A DNA stretch of 64,000 nucleotides from Hyphomicrobiales bacterium (GCA_900469615.1 UBYA01000010.1:55595-119594), one strand, 5' to 3'; positions 17,969-31,376 are shown, counted from the first letter of the stretch. Program-made: numbers and translations. Notes: generated from the letters alone by a model not told the origin.

Positions 17969-18595
17969 ATGACCGAGGAACTCGTTTTCTATACCAATCC
18001 GATGTCGCGCGGACGCATCGCCCGCTGGATGCTGGAGGAGATCGGCCAGCCCTATCGCACCGAATATCTCGATTACGGCACGACGATGAAGGCCCCGGAA
18101 TATCTTGCCGTCAATCCGATGGGCAAGGTGCCGGCCATCAGGCACGGCGATACCGTCGTCACCGAAGGTGCTGCCATCTGCGCCTATCTGGCCGAGACCT
18201 TTCCGCAGGCAGGACTTGCCCCGACGGCGGCCGAGCGCGGCCGCTACTTCCGCTGGATGTTCTTTGCAGCCGGACCTTTCGAGATGGCGATCACCAATCG
18301 CGCCCTCGGCTTCGAAGTTCCGCCGGAACGCCTGCGCATGGCCGGCTGCGGCAGCTTCGCAAACGTGCTCGATGCCATGGAGCACGCCGTCACCACCGCG
18401 CCGTTCATCGCCGGTGATCGCTTTACCGCCGCCGACGTCTATGTCGGTTCGCATGTCGGCTACGGCCTCAATTTCGGGACGATCGAAAAGCGGCCGGCCT
18501 TCATCGATTATTGGAGCCGGGTCAGCGACCGCGACGCCTACCGCCGCGGCAACGAGATCGATAATGCGGCCATGCCGAAGCCGGCTAATGCCTGA
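17969..18595 (+). CDS. Glutathione S-transferase family protein (208 aa)
   Basis: Two-domain cytosolic GST. The N-terminal thioredoxin-like domain reads LVFYTNPMSRGRIARWMLEE, with the Ser/Arg pair at the GSH-activating position, and the cis-Pro motif is GKVPAIRHGDTVVTEGAAI. The C-terminal helical domain carries FIAGDRFTAADVYVG, the conserved N-capping box. Substrate is unknown. The start at 17969 follows AAAGGGAGAGAG and lies after the icd terminator, so the gene likely has its own promoter. Confidence 0.9.
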   Translation: MTEELVFYTNPMSRGRIARWMLEEIGQPYRTEYLDYGTTMKAPEYLAVNPMGKVPAIRHGDTVVTEGAAICAYLAETFPQAGLAPTAAERGRYFRWMFFAAGPFEMAITNRALGFEVPPERLRMAGCGSFANVLDAMEHAVTTAPFIAGDRFTAADVYVGSHVGYGLNFGTIEKRPAFIDYWSRVSDRDAYRRGNEIDNAAMPKPANA

Positions 18596-18641
18596 AGTTA
18601 CAGGATATTAGAGTAAAATCCTCAACCGAGATCACATGCCG

Positions 18642-19493
18642 CTATTTCAGCGGCATATAGATATCGGTCAATAGCTCCGTAGGTGATACGTCGCGCGGAT
18701 TGTTGATGTAATCCTCGAACATCACTGTATCGCGCAGCTGCCGCCCGGAAGCCGGCAACCATTGCGCATAGAGCCATTGATAGGCTTTGTGCATGTTTGC
18801 GTAAGGGCCCTTGTGGCGCAGCACGGCATACTCGCCGCCTTCGAGCGAGCGCCGCTCCAGAGGAGCATCCACAGCGACGGCCTCGCCGGCAGTGACGCAG
18901 GCGTAGGAGCGCAGCTTATCCACGTCCACGACATCGGGATCGTCGAGGTAGACGCCGATCATGCGCATATCGGGGCCGGCAAGGCCGCGGGCGAAGATCG
19001 TTCCGAAGAGCGTTTCGAAAGCCTGGCCGATCTGCATGTAGGAGCCGCGATGGGCGACACCGATCAGTGACATCGGGGAAATGGTGCGAAGCGTAACGTC
19101 GAACATGACCGTAATCCTTCCCTGGGTGCTGGGTTCGAAGATCGTGTGGCTTCCCTCTTTCCGATATCGTGCCGGCGGCATGCCGTAGACAGATCTGAAA
19201 ATGCGATTGAACGACTGGAGGTTGGGATAGCCCGACCGCTTTGCAATGTCGCTGATGGATAGACGGGTGTTGACGAGATCGCCGGCGGCACGATGCAGCC
19301 GCAGCCGCTTGACGGTGGCTGCCGCCGTCTCGCCATAGATCGCCCGATAAATCCTGTGCCAGTGATAGCTGGACATGCAGGCGATTTCGGCGAGCTTTTC
19401 CATATCGAGCTCTTCATCCAGATGCTCGTGGATATAGGCCGAAACCCGCCGCAGCCGGGTCTCGTAAAGCGTCCACGCCGTTCCGCCATTCAT
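18642..19493 (-). CDS. AraC-family regulator with GyrI-like effector domain (283 aa)
   Basis: N-terminal AraC DNA-binding domain with two helix-turn-helix motifs (DMEKLAEIACMSSYHWHRIY and ISDIAKRSGYPNLQSFNRIF) at about residues 25-115. A C-terminal GyrI/BmrR-like small-molecule binding domain runs from about residue 125 (VTLRTISPMSLIGVAHRG) and includes the typical GGEYAVLRHKGPYANMHKAYQWLY. The domain order matches the Rob/SoxS-related multidrug-sensing regulators. The ligand and targets are unknown. The start at 19493 is supported by AAGAGG upstream. Confidence 0.88.
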   Translation of the reverse strand: MNGGTAWTLYETRLRRVSAYIHEHLDEELDMEKLAEIACMSSYHWHRIYRAIYGETAAATVKRLRLHRAAGDLVNTRLSISDIAKRSGYPNLQSFNRIFRSVYGMPPARYRKEGSHTIFEPSTQGRITVMFDVTLRTISPMSLIGVAHRGSYMQIGQAFETLFGTIFARGLAGPDMRMIGVYLDDPDVVDVDKLRSYACVTAGEAVAVDAPLERRSLEGGEYAVLRHKGPYANMHKAYQWLYAQWLPASGRQLRDTVMFEDYINNPRDVSPTELLTDIYMPLK

Positions 19494-19575
19494 GTCAAAC
19501 CTCTTGCAAACCGATCGGCCCGACAAGACCATAACCCGATTTGACAAATCCTGCGGAGTTGAGATGAATGGGAAA

Positions 19576-20001
19576 CTATTCAGTAGGCTCGGACACGCCC
19601 CGATGGTTGATGAGCTCAGCCAGCTGGTAAGCGTAGAGCGTGGTGCCTCCCTGGCTGACGTAGAACTCGGAAGCGCCATAGAACGGCCTGTTGATCTTTG
19701 CCAACCAACTCGTCTTCAGTTGCCTTGCTTTATCTTCCCGAATCTCCAGCCTCACGCCCTCTCCCTTTTTGAAGTATTGAACCTTTGCACCGACGATGTC
19801 GCTCCAGGGAATACGTTCCCTCGCAACGTCTGAGGCGATAAGGCCTTCGGGGGAAAAATCAAACGCCAGGCGCCTGCCAAGAGCCTTGGATACATAAACG
19901 GGCACCAACATCAGAAATAGCAGAGCACCCGAAATCCCGATAAAAAGAAGATAGCTGCCCAAACCTTCGGTATAATACCCTAGGTACGCAAAGAACGCCA
20001 T
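19576..20001 (-). CDS. Hypothetical membrane protein with PH-like cytoplasmic domain (141 aa)
   Basis: Starts MAFFAYLGYYTEGLG. One transmembrane segment (SYLLFIGISGALLFLMLVPVYV) is followed by a beta-rich region (LAFDFSPEGLIASDVARERIPWSDIVGAKVQYFKKGEGVRLEI) that resembles bacterial PH/YcxB-like domains, where the strand-WSDI pattern is common. I do not recognise a specific family. Its base composition is visibly less GC-rich than its neighbours. A run of seven C (20009-20015, read as G on this strand) lies just upstream of the start. Confidence 0.6.
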   Translation of the reverse strand: MAFFAYLGYYTEGLGSYLLFIGISGALLFLMLVPVYVSKALGRRLAFDFSPEGLIASDVARERIPWSDIVGAKVQYFKKGEGVRLEIREDKARQLKTSWLAKINRPFYGASEFYVSQGGTTLYAYQLAELINHRGVSEPTE

Positions 20002-20097
20002 AAAGGCGCCCCCCCAAAAACAAAGAGTAGTCCTTGAATAACAGATGAGCGCGAGCGGTAAAATATCACTTTCACAAAGCTCCTACGCCGCTGCTGA

Positions 20098-20120
20098 AAG
20101 TTGGGCCAATGGCCCAACTT
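20098..20120 (-). terminator. Palindromic hairpin after alaS
   Basis: Perfect ten-base arms AAGTTGGGCC (20098-20107) and GGCCCAACTT (20111-20120) around AAT, 17 bases after the alaS stop. The U-run on the minus strand is short (CTTTC), so termination strength is uncertain. Confidence 0.6.
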
Positions 20121-20136
20121 AGCAGAACCACAATCC

Positions 20137-22794
<2,658 letters not shown>

Positions 22795-22883
22795 ATGGGG
22801 CCCTTCAGTCCTGCGCTCGGCAACTTGCGTCAAAGTCAGTGGCTTTTATCGTTCGCTCCGGGCGCTGTCCAGCCGCACGAACA

Positions 22884-22927
22884 AAACCGGCCGCACATCC
22901 CTTGGACAATACGGCCGGTTTCGGTTT
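22884..22927 (-). terminator. Hairpin between recA and alaS
   Basis: Arms AAACCGGCCG (22884-22893) and CGGCCGGTTT (22912-22921) pair across an 18-base loop. The hairpin is followed by T-rich sequence in either direction (TTTTGTTC on the minus strand, six T on the plus strand). It is placed to end the recA transcript. Confidence 0.75.
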
Positions 22928-22968
22928 TTTAGTCTCATCTCAAGCCGGTCATTGCTTTCCGGAAATCA

Positions 22969-24054
<1,086 letters not shown>

Positions 24055-24113
24055 TCGATCCACCTTTAGGTTATTGGAGCCGCTCTAGCAATGTCGCCGC
24101 CGATGAGAATTCT

Positions 24114-24128
24114 GTACTCTATTTGTTC
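24114..24128 (-). promoter_or_regulatory. LexA/SOS operator of recA (GAAC-N7-GTAC)
   Basis: On the minus strand the sequence reads GAAC-AAATAGA-GTAC, exactly the GAAC-N7-GTAC operator defined by mutagenesis for Rhizobium etli recA. The older proposed motif TTG-N11-CAA also overlaps it (TTG-CGATAAGGGAA-CAA). Its place 60 bases upstream of recA fits LexA repression. Confidence 0.9.
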
Positions 24129-24293
24129 CCTTATCGCAAGAGCATAACAAGCGATTGAAAGAAAAAGGTAAAATGATTTCCGTTCTACTTTTGTTTTCTC
24201 CTTTCTTCCCAGATAGTTACACGTCCGGGACGATCAATTCGAGCATGGCGCCGCGCCGCCCGATTCGTCTTTTCGATTGCCGAGGATAAGCAG

Positions 24294-25238
24294 ATGGCGA
24301 AGAAGATTCTCGTTCTCGGCGGCGCTCACATCGACCGGCGCGGCCGCATATTCGGCGAGACGGCGCCAGGGGCCAGCAACCCCGGGGCCTGGTTCGAGGA
24401 GCCCGGCGGCGGCGGCTTCAACGCGGCACGAAATCTCTCCCGCCTGGGTTTCGACGTCAGGCTGATTTCGCCACGCGGGGGCGATCCTTCAGGCGAAATG
24501 GTGGCCGAAGCCGCCAGCCAGGCCGGCATCGACGACACGCCGTTCGTCTTCCTCGACCGCAAGACGCCAAGCTATACCGCCATCCTCGAGCACGACGGCA
24601 ACCTCGTGATCGCGCTTGCGGATATGGAGCTCTACAAGCTCTTCGTTCCCAGGCGTCTGGCGATTCGTGCCGTTCGCGACGCTTTCGAGGATGCGGACCT
24701 CATTCTTTGCGACGCCAATCTGCCGGCCGAGACTTTGGCTGCAATCGCGGCAAAGGCCGCGATATGCGGCAAACCCGTCGCCGCCATTGCGATCTCCCCG
24801 GCAAAGGTCGTGCGGCTGAAGCCAAGCCTTGCCGGCATCGACCATCTGTTCCTCAACGAAGCCGAAGCCGCCGCATTGACCGAAAGCCGCCCGGAAGACC
24901 CGCGCGAATGGGTAATCGCCTTGCGCGCGCTCGGCCTGCGCAACGGTGTGATCACCCGCGGCAAGCGCGAGCTGATCGCCTTTTCGCGCGATGCCGTCGT
25001 CACCCTGCAACCGCCTGTCGTCGATAATGTCGCCGATGTCACCGGGGCGGGCGATTCGCTTGCCTCGGGCGTCCTTTCCGCCTTGCTTGCCGGCCACGAT
25101 CTGGCCGAAGCCGTGCGGCACGGGGCAGCGGCTGCCGCGATCACCGTTCAATCTCCCTATGCGACCGCAGAAAATCTTTCCGCCGAACTGCTAAAGATGA
25201 CGTTGGCCCTTGTTCCCAAGGCCGAAATTCTGTCATGA
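24294..25238 (+). CDS. psuK: PfkB-family carbohydrate kinase, probable pseudouridine kinase (314 aa)
   Basis: Ribokinase-fold kinase. The N-terminal strand is KKILVLGGAHIDRRGR, the substrate-binding Gly-rich segment is FEEPGGGGFNAARNLSRLG, and the C-terminal ATP/anion-hole motif is VDNVADVTGAGDSLASGVLSALLAG with the catalytic Asp. Pseudouridine kinase is inferred because the next gene, 46 bases downstream, encodes pseudouridine-5'-phosphate glycosidase. The pair phosphorylates and then cleaves pseudouridine to uracil and ribose-5-phosphate. The gene is divergent from recA. Confidence 0.85.
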   Translation: MAKKILVLGGAHIDRRGRIFGETAPGASNPGAWFEEPGGGGFNAARNLSRLGFDVRLISPRGGDPSGEMVAEAASQAGIDDTPFVFLDRKTPSYTAILEHDGNLVIALADMELYKLFVPRRLAIRAVRDAFEDADLILCDANLPAETLAAIAAKAAICGKPVAAIAISPAKVVRLKPSLAGIDHLFLNEAEAAALTESRPEDPREWVIALRALGLRNGVITRGKRELIAFSRDAVVTLQPPVVDNVADVTGAGDSLASGVLSALLAGHDLAEAVRHGAAAAAITVQSPYATAENLSAELLKMTLALVPKAEILS

Positions 25239-25284
25239 AGCCTGTTCAAAACGCGTATACTGTTTCAGTGAATTGGAAACGACA

Positions 25285-26211
25285 ATGACCCAGCCTATCT
25301 CGCCACTGCTTCCGATCTCCTATTCGAAGGAAGTCGCCGCCGCCAAACTGCGCGGCGCGCCGGTCGTGGCATTGGAATCGACCATCATCACCCACGGCAT
25401 GCCCTATCCCGGCAATATCGAGATGGCCCGCAGCGTCGAGGAAATCATCCGGCAGGAAGGCGCCGTCCCGGCGACCATCGCCGTCATTCACGGTACGCTG
25501 CACATCGGCCTCGAGCCGGAAGAGCTGGAAGCGCTGGCGAAGACGGAAGGCGCGATGAAGGTTTCGCGCGCCGACATCGCCTTTGCGATTGCCGAGCGCC
25601 GCACCGGCGCAACGACGGTTGCCGCCACCATGATCGCCGCGGCACGCGCCGGCATCAAGGTTTTCGCCACCGGCGGCATCGGCGGCGTGCATCGCGGTGC
25701 TGAAGAGAGCTTCGATATTTCGGCCGACCTCGAAGAGCTTTCCCGCACCGGCGTCATCGTCGTCTGCGCCGGCGCCAAGGCGATCCTTGATATTCCGAAG
25801 ACGCTCGAAGTGCTGGAAACGCGCGGCGTTCCGGTCGTAACCTATGACAGCACCGAATTCCCGGCCTTCTGGTCGCGCTCTTCCGGCCTTGCGAGCCCGC
25901 TGACGCTGAACAGCCCCGCCGCCATCGCCAACTTCCAGACCACGCGCGAACAGCTCGGCATCGACGGTGGCATGCTCATTGCAAATCCGGTTCCTGAAGC
26001 CGCCGAAATCCCGCGCGAGGAAATGGAAATCTATATCCAGCGCGCCATCGACAGCGCCGAGCGCGACGAAGTGTCCGGCAAGGCAGTGACGCCGTACCTG
26101 CTCAGCACCATCTTCGATATCACCGAAGGCCGCAGCCTCAAGACCAATATCGCGCTTGTCGAAAACAATGCGCGCCTGGCCGCGGAAATCGCCGTCGCCC
26201 TGGCGGAATAA
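25285..26211 (+). CDS. psuG: Pseudouridine-5'-phosphate glycosidase (308 aa)
   Basis: Lyase-like enzyme that breaks the C-glycosidic bond of pseudouridine-5'-phosphate. Family blocks seen are VVALESTIITHGMPYPGN, EGAVPATIAVIHG, the lysine-containing VSRADIAFAIAERRTGATTVAATM, FATGGIGGVHRGAE, SFDISADLEEL and AFWSRSSG. Length is normal. The start at 25285 has GGAAAC upstream and is favoured over an in-frame upstream start that overlaps psuK. It forms an operon with psuK and ends at a strong shared terminator. Confidence 0.94.
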   Translation: MTQPISPLLPISYSKEVAAAKLRGAPVVALESTIITHGMPYPGNIEMARSVEEIIRQEGAVPATIAVIHGTLHIGLEPEELEALAKTEGAMKVSRADIAFAIAERRTGATTVAATMIAAARAGIKVFATGGIGGVHRGAEESFDISADLEELSRTGVIVVCAGAKAILDIPKTLEVLETRGVPVVTYDSTEFPAFWSRSSGLASPLTLNSPAAIANFQTTREQLGIDGGMLIANPVPEAAEIPREEMEIYIQRAIDSAERDEVSGKAVTPYLLSTIFDITEGRSLKTNIALVENNARLAAEIAVALAE

Positions 26212-26230
26212 TCAGGGCCGCATTTGCGAA

Positions 26231-26267
26231 AAAAGGCCGGGCGCTTCAAAAGATCGCCCGGCCTTTT
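26231..26267. terminator. Bidirectional terminator between psuG and trpS
   Basis: Thirteen-base arms AAAAGGCCGGGCG (26231-26243) and CGCCCGGCCTTTT (26255-26267), with T-runs on both strands, between two convergent genes. Confidence 0.92.
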
Positions 26268-26272
26268 TTGTT

Positions 26273-27292
26273 TCAGGTCAGGGAAAACAGACCCAGAGCG
26301 TTCCTCAGTTCGGCAAATGTCGCCTCCGTCCGTTCCTTCGCCTTGCGCGTCCCCTCACGGACGATTTCCATGACGTAATCCGGCTCGGCGGCGTAGCGCG
26401 CACGGCGCTCGCGGATCGGTGCGAGCAGCGCCTGCAAGGTGTCTTCCAGATGTCTCTTCAAGGTGACGTCGCCGAGGCCGCCGCGGCGATAGTGCACTTT
26501 CATCTCCTCAAGCAGCCCTCGATCCTCGCAAAAGGCATCGAGATAGGTGAAAACGACATTTCCTTCGACCTTGCCCGGGTCGCCGACCCGCAGGTGATCC
26601 GGATCGGTATACATGCGCCGCACGGCATCACGTATTTCCTCCGGCGATGCCGAGAGCGGGATGGCATTGCCCTGGGATTTGCTCATCTTGGCCTTGCCGT
26701 CGACGCCCGGCAGGCGCCCGACGCTCGGCACCATGGCCGCAGCTTCGACGAGGACGTCACGCCCGATCTGCCGGTTGAGGCGGCGGACGATCTCATTGGT
26801 CTGCTCGATCAACGGCGCCTGATCCTCCCCGACGGGCACGACCGTCGCCTTGAACGCGGTGATATCGGCGGCTTGCGCAACCGGATAGCAGAGAAAGCCG
26901 GCAGGCACGTCACGTTCGAAGCCACGCATCTGGATCTCCGTCTTGATCGTAGGATTGCGCTCCAACCGGCTGACCGTAACGAAATTCAGATAGAGCAACG
27001 TCAGCTCCGCCAGTGCCGGCAGGGCGGATTGAACGCAGATCGTCGTCAATGCCGGGTCGATACCGACGGCGAGGTAATCGATGGCGACTTCAAGAACGTT
27101 GCGACGAACCTTTTCGGGATCGTGGGCATTGTCGGTCAGCGCCTGCGTATCCGCCAGCAGCAGGAATTGCCGATGGCTATGCTGAAGCGCGACGCGGCTT
27201 TTCAGCGAGCCGACATAGTGGCCGAGATGGAGAGGACCGGTGGTCCGGTCGCCCGTCAGAATGACGGGACGGGTATCGATAGGGAAAGACAT
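26273..27292 (-). CDS. trpS: Tryptophanyl-tRNA synthetase, TrpRS II-like (339 aa)
   Basis: Class I synthetase. The ATP-binding HIGH-type motif is [11 protein letters not shown] and the KMSKS loop is [13 protein letters not shown]. The start of the catalytic domain reads [20 protein letters not shown] rather than the SGVQPTGNLHLGNY of ordinary bacterial TrpS. The segments [28 protein letters not shown] and [14 protein letters not shown] resemble the second TrpRS of Deinococcus radiodurans (TrpRS II). The start at 27292 has GGAGCAG upstream. Whether the genome also carries an ordinary trpS cannot be seen from this window. Confidence 0.88.
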   Translation of the reverse strand: MSFPIDTRPVILTGDRTTGPLHLGHYVGSLKSRVALQHSHRQFLLLADTQALTDNAHDPEKVRRNVLEVAIDYLAVGIDPALTTICVQSALPALAELTLLYLNFVTVSRLERNPTIKTEIQMRGFERDVPAGFLCYPVAQAADITAFKATVVPVGEDQAPLIEQTNEIVRRLNRQIGRDVLVEAAAMVPSVGRLPGVDGKAKMSKSQGNAIPLSASPEEIRDAVRRMYTDPDHLRVGDPGKVEGNVVFTYLDAFCEDRGLLEEMKVHYRRGGLGDVTLKRHLEDTLQALLAPIRERRARYAAEPDYVMEIVREGTRKAKERTEATFAELRNALGLFSLT

Positions 27293-27535
27293 TTCGCTGC
27301 TCCGTGAAAGGAGCCGCCGCAATCGGGAAGGAAAATGAAATGGACCATGCCTGCCGGATCACGGCGGCAGGGTCGATTTCAAGACATGACGACTGCCGCT
27401 CCTAGAAGGAGCGCCACCACATACGGAAAGCGGGCGTGGCAAGGTCGATCATGCCCGGTTGATATCACCCGAATATGGCGCCGCGCAATAGCGATCGGAA
27501 ACTCGCGTTGGATGAAGATCCCTGCCCGCTTATCC

Positions 27536-30148
27536 TTACTTGTCCAGTGTCTCGCGCACGACGACGGCGAGCTGTTTCAGCGAGAACGGCTTCGGCAGGA
27601 AGCCGAACTGCGCATCGGCCGGCAGGTTGCGGGCAAAGGCATCCTCGGCGTAGCCCGAAACGAAGATGAACTTCAGATCCGGGTATTTCTTGCGCAGTTC
27701 CCGCAGCAGGGTCGGCCCGTCCATTTCCGGCATGACGACGTCGGAGACGACAACATCGACCTGACCGTCGAGTTCGTCCATGATGTCGAGCGCCTCCACA
27801 CCGGAACCGGCCTCGTGAACGGTATAGCCGCGCGTCTCCAGCATGCGCTTGCCGCCGCGACGTACCGCCTCCTCGTCCTCGACCAGCAGCACGACCGCGG
27901 ACTTGCCGGTAAGATCGGCCGGCTCGTCCGGCGCGACCACTGCGCCAACGCTCTGGTCCATGGCAGCGACGTCCCGGCTTTCCGGTTTCGCTTCCGCCAC
28001 GGCAGGCATCTCGACAATGTGCCGCGGCAGGAAGATGCGGAAGGTCGTTCCCTTGCCCACTTCCGATTCCGGCTGGATGTAGCCGCCGGACTGCTTGATG
28101 ATGCCGTAGACCATTGCAAGGCCGAGGCCGGTGCCCTTGCCCACTTCCTTGGTCGTGAAGAAGGGCTCGAAAATCTTGTCCATGATCTCCGGCGCAATGC
28201 CCGTCCCTGTATCGCTGACCTCGACGAGAACCATGTCCTCCTGCGGCAGATAGGGATAGTTGAAGGCGCTGACGTCCATCGCGAGCAGATTTCGCGTCCG
28301 CAGCGTCAGTATGCCGCCGCCAGGCATGGCGTCGCGCGCGTTGACGCAAAGATTGATCAGCACCTGCTCGAACTGAGACAGATCGGTCTTGACCGGCCAG
28401 AGATCGCGGCCGTAATCGACATCGAGCTTGACGTGTGTGCCCGAGAGCAGACGGTCCACCAACATGCGCAGGTCGCCGATCACGTCGGTCAGATTGAGGA
28501 TCGTCGGGCGCATGGTCTGCTTGCGCGAGAAGGCGAGCAGCTGCCGCACCAGCACCGCCGCGCGATTGGCGTTGCGCTTTATTTCCATCAGGTCCGCGAA
28601 GCTGGCATCGGAAGGACGCGCCTGCAGCAGCAGATGGTCGGACGACAAAAGGATCGCGGTCAGTACGTTGTTGAAATCGTGGGCGATGCCGCCGGCGAGC
28701 GTGCCGACCGCATTGAGCTTCTGCGTCTGCGCCATCTGCGTCTCGAGCGCCTTCTGCTCCGTCACTTCGACGGCATAGACGATGGCGGCCTCCTCGGGCG
28801 CCTCGTCGGTCTGGTCGATGACCGCATTGATGTAGAAGCGGAAATGCCGGGTGTCGTCCTTGGGATTGCGGGAGTCGATCGGCGGAATGTCGCCTTGCCG
28901 GTCCTTGGCGGCGGCCAGCGCCTGCTGCAATCGCGACCGGTCGCTTTCGTTGACGATGGTTTCGAGGGCGGCGCCCCGTTCGATATCGTCGCGCGACACC
29001 AGATCCGAAAAGAGCTTCAGGAACGGGGCGTTGGTCCGCAGAATGCGTCCATTGCCATCGACGGAAGCAATCGCCATCGGCGTGTTGTTGAAGAAGCGGC
29101 TGAACCGCATTGCGGCTGCGGAAGCCGACTGCTCCGTGTCGGCACCGTTCTGACGGGTCAGGACGATGGTACGACTCTCGCCGGGAGCGCCGTCACGCAT
29201 CGACGTGACGCTGTGGACGATCTGGACCGGCAGGCTTTGCCCGTTGGCGCGGCGCAGATCGAGATCGAGCGTCACCGTCTTCTTGAGTCCGGGCTCGGCC
29301 TGGACGGACTGGATGAGCGCCAGCCCTTCGCCGGCGACGAGATCGCCTATCGTCATCGAGCCCGGCACGAATTTCGTCAGGTCGAAACCCAGCCATTCGG
29401 CAAGCGTCGCATTGAGATAGAAAATCTCGCCCTTGCGGCCGGCGGAAAAGAAACCGGCCGGAGCATGGTCGAGATAGTCGATCGCGTTCTGCAACTCCTT
29501 GAAGAAGCGCTCCTGATCGTCTCGCTCGGAGGTGATGTCGGTGATCTGCCAGATATGCAGCGCTTTGTTGCTATCCTGCTCCGGCGACAGCACCCGCGCC
29601 TTCAGGCGATACCAGTGGGCTCCCTGGCCGATCCCGTTGAAAGGACCCAGGGGCTTCAGCAGGCGGAATTCCTCCGATCCCTCCTTGCCGTCGCGCAGGC
29701 CGTTGGCAAGACGATAGAGAGCCTCGTTGGATTCGCGGTTTCGCGACAGCAGCATCTCGAGCGACTGCACCTCTGTCGCCTTGGCGGCGCCGGTGAGCCG
29801 GCCATAGGCGGCGTTGGCATAGACGATGCGCCCCTTTTCGTCGGTGATCAGCGTTCCGTCCGGATGGCTGTTGAGAAACGAGCGCGCCAGACTGTCGGAT
29901 TGCGGCTGCGGCATGACCTCGACAAAGCCGATGATCGATGAAACCAGGAAAAAGATGCCGACCATGGCGAGAATGCCGAGGCCGCCAAGCACCGCTTCAT
30001 TGTCGAGCTGGCTCTTGAAGACGACGAAGGCGGCCGCCGCCGCCACGAGAACGAGCGCAAGCAGGATGATGCGCAGCACGGTTCCCGAGCGAACTCCGCG
30101 ATCCACCAGCGGCACGCTATACTCGTCGGACGGACGCTGCTTCGTCAT
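27536..30148 (-). CDS. cckA: Hybrid sensor histidine kinase CckA (870 aa)
   Basis: Membrane kinase/phosphatase at the head of the CckA-ChpT-CtrA cell-cycle phosphorelay. Two transmembrane helices lie at about residues 24-44 and 53-75. PAS-type sensor regions follow ([20 protein letters not shown]; further repeats near 230 and 365). The HisKA domain has its phosphoacceptor His490 in [17 protein letters not shown], and the HATPase N and G boxes are [11 protein letters not shown] and [12 protein letters not shown] plus [12 protein letters not shown]. The receiver domain at the C-terminus has Asp803 in [13 protein letters not shown]. Order and motifs match CckA. It is divergent from a FliO-domain gene. 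Confidence 0.95.
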   Translation of the reverse strand: MTKQRPSDEYSVPLVDRGVRSGTVLRIILLALVLVAAAAAFVVFKSQLDNEAVLGGLGILAMVGIFFLVSSIIGFVEVMPQPQSDSLARSFLNSHPDGTLITDEKGRIVYANAAYGRLTGAAKATEVQSLEMLLSRNRESNEALYRLANGLRDGKEGSEEFRLLKPLGPFNGIGQGAHWYRLKARVLSPEQDSNKALHIWQITDITSERDDQERFFKELQNAIDYLDHAPAGFFSAGRKGEIFYLNATLAEWLGFDLTKFVPGSMTIGDLVAGEGLALIQSVQAEPGLKKTVTLDLDLRRANGQSLPVQIVHSVTSMRDGAPGESRTIVLTRQNGADTEQSASAAAMRFSRFFNNTPMAIASVDGNGRILRTNAPFLKLFSDLVSRDDIERGAALETIVNESDRSRLQQALAAAKDRQGDIPPIDSRNPKDDTRHFRFYINAVIDQTDEAPEEAAIVYAVEVTEQKALETQMAQTQKLNAVGTLAGGIAHDFNNVLTAILLSSDHLLLQARPSDASFADLMEIKRNANRAAVLVRQLLAFSRKQTMRPTILNLTDVIGDLRMLVDRLLSGTHVKLDVDYGRDLWPVKTDLSQFEQVLINLCVNARDAMPGGGILTLRTRNLLAMDVSAFNYPYLPQEDMVLVEVSDTGTGIAPEIMDKIFEPFFTTKEVGKGTGLGLAMVYGIIKQSGGYIQPESEVGKGTTFRIFLPRHIVEMPAVAEAKPESRDVAAMDQSVGAVVAPDEPADLTGKSAVVLLVEDEEAVRRGGKRMLETRGYTVHEAGSGVEALDIMDELDGQVDVVVSDVVMPEMDGPTLLRELRKKYPDLKFIFVSGYAEDAFARNLPADAQFGFLPKPFSLKQLAVVVRETLDK

Positions 30149-30437
30149 AAACCCCTCGTATCAGCCGTTCTCCCTCGCGACATGTCATACACGGTAAGGA
30201 TCGCAGGAGTCGGACCTTTCGAATCTTCTTTATCAATTTGCGTCACCGGCAAAAAGCGTTGCCGGGCCAGAAAGGCTTGAATTCACAGGCAATGGGGCGC
30301 AACGGACAGCAATCGCATCTTGTCTCCGGCGCAAACCTGTTCATATGATCGCCGCAGATGAGGGGCAAAGTCAAAGCAACTACCCGCCATAATTGCGCGT
30401 AGGCCGCGACATCGGGACAAATACGGAGTAATTCGAC

Positions 30438-31376
30438 ATGTTGGACGACATCGCCGGAGCCTATGGCAGCCGTTTCTTTCTCGCAGCCGGTGGAGTTGGC
30501 ATCGCCCTGCTCGTGCTGATCGGCATCCTGTGGATTTTGCGAAGCCGGGCACCCTCTCCTTTCGTGCGCGGCGGCAAGAACCGGCAACCCCGTCTGCAGG
30601 TGCTGGATGCCGCGGCTGTGGATGCCCGCCGCCGTCTCGTGCTCGTGCGCCGCGACGGGATCGAGCACCTGATCATGATCGGCGGCCCGACCGACATCGT
30701 CATCGAAGCAGGCATTTCCGATGCCACCCGCACGGGCACGACCGCGACGCCGGCCGAAATTCCCGTGGCATACGAAAGCCGGCAGCCCCTGCCGCAGAAG
30801 GCGGCCGAGCTCGATGCTCCTCCCGTAGCCCTCGCACAGCCTCGCCCCGCCGCGGAAGACAAGATCGAAACCCCTCGGCGCATCGAACCGGCCGTTGCCG
30901 CACCTGCGCCGGAACCGTCTCCGGCATCTCCCGCGGTCGAGCCCCCGCGAGCGGCTGCCGTCAAGCCGCCGCAACCGGCTCCCCAACCTGCCGTGACCAT
31001 CAGCGAGGCCGAAGCCGCCGACATACTGGACGCCGCCCGCCATGTCGTCCTGCCACAGCAGCAGCCTGCCCCTGCTCGCGCGCTGCCCGTCGAGCCTGCT
31101 GTTGCGCCTCAGCGCGCGGCCGAGTCCGGCAACGAATTCCAGCGCGTACTGGAAGCAGAAATGTCGAAGAACCTGACGGCCGAACGGATCATTCCGAATG
31201 CGCCGGCGCCGCGGCAGGTGCAGCAGCAACCGGGCGCGGCACCATCGCCATCGCAGACCCCGGGACCGGCGAAGCGCGTCGAGCCCGAACTTGCGCCGTT
31301 GACCGGCAGCGACAGCGCCCTCCAGCAGGAGGTCGCCCGTATTTTCGGGGAAATGAGCGTCAGCCGCGACAAATAA
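30438..31376 (+). CDS. FliO-domain membrane protein with disordered Pro/Ala-rich region (312 aa)
   Basis: One transmembrane helix at residues about 13-34 (FFLAAGGVGIALLVLIGILW) is followed by a short FliO-like beta domain (QPRLQVLDAAAVDARRRLVLVRRDGIEHLIMIGGP, given here in two overlapping blocks of the same region, about residues 51-85). The remaining 200 residues are Pro/Ala-rich and probably disordered. They end with helical patches containing EFQRVLEAEMSKNL and LQQEVARIFGEM. FliO assists flagellar export-gate assembly, but no flagellar genes lie nearby. In this position, next to cckA and dksA, the protein may have another role. A strong terminator follows. Confidence 0.72.
   Translation: MLDDIAGAYGSRFFLAAGGVGIALLVLIGILWILRSRAPSPFVRGGKNRQPRLQVLDAAAVDARRRLVLVRRDGIEHLIMIGGPTDIVIEAGISDATRTGTTATPAEIPVAYESRQPLPQKAAELDAPPVALAQPRPAAEDKIETPRRIEPAVAAPAPEPSPASPAVEPPRAAAVKPPQPAPQPAVTISEAEAADILDAARHVVLPQQQPAPARALPVEPAVAPQRAAESGNEFQRVLEAEMSKNLTAERIIPNAPAPRQVQQQPGAAPSPSQTPGPAKRVEPELAPLTGSDSALQQEVARIFGEMSVSRDK

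Noticed and set aside
27335..29941. 868-codon plus-strand frame opposite cckA
   Set aside because: cckA on the other strand has all kinase and receiver motifs; the antisense translation is Arg/Gly/His-rich with no recognisable domain.
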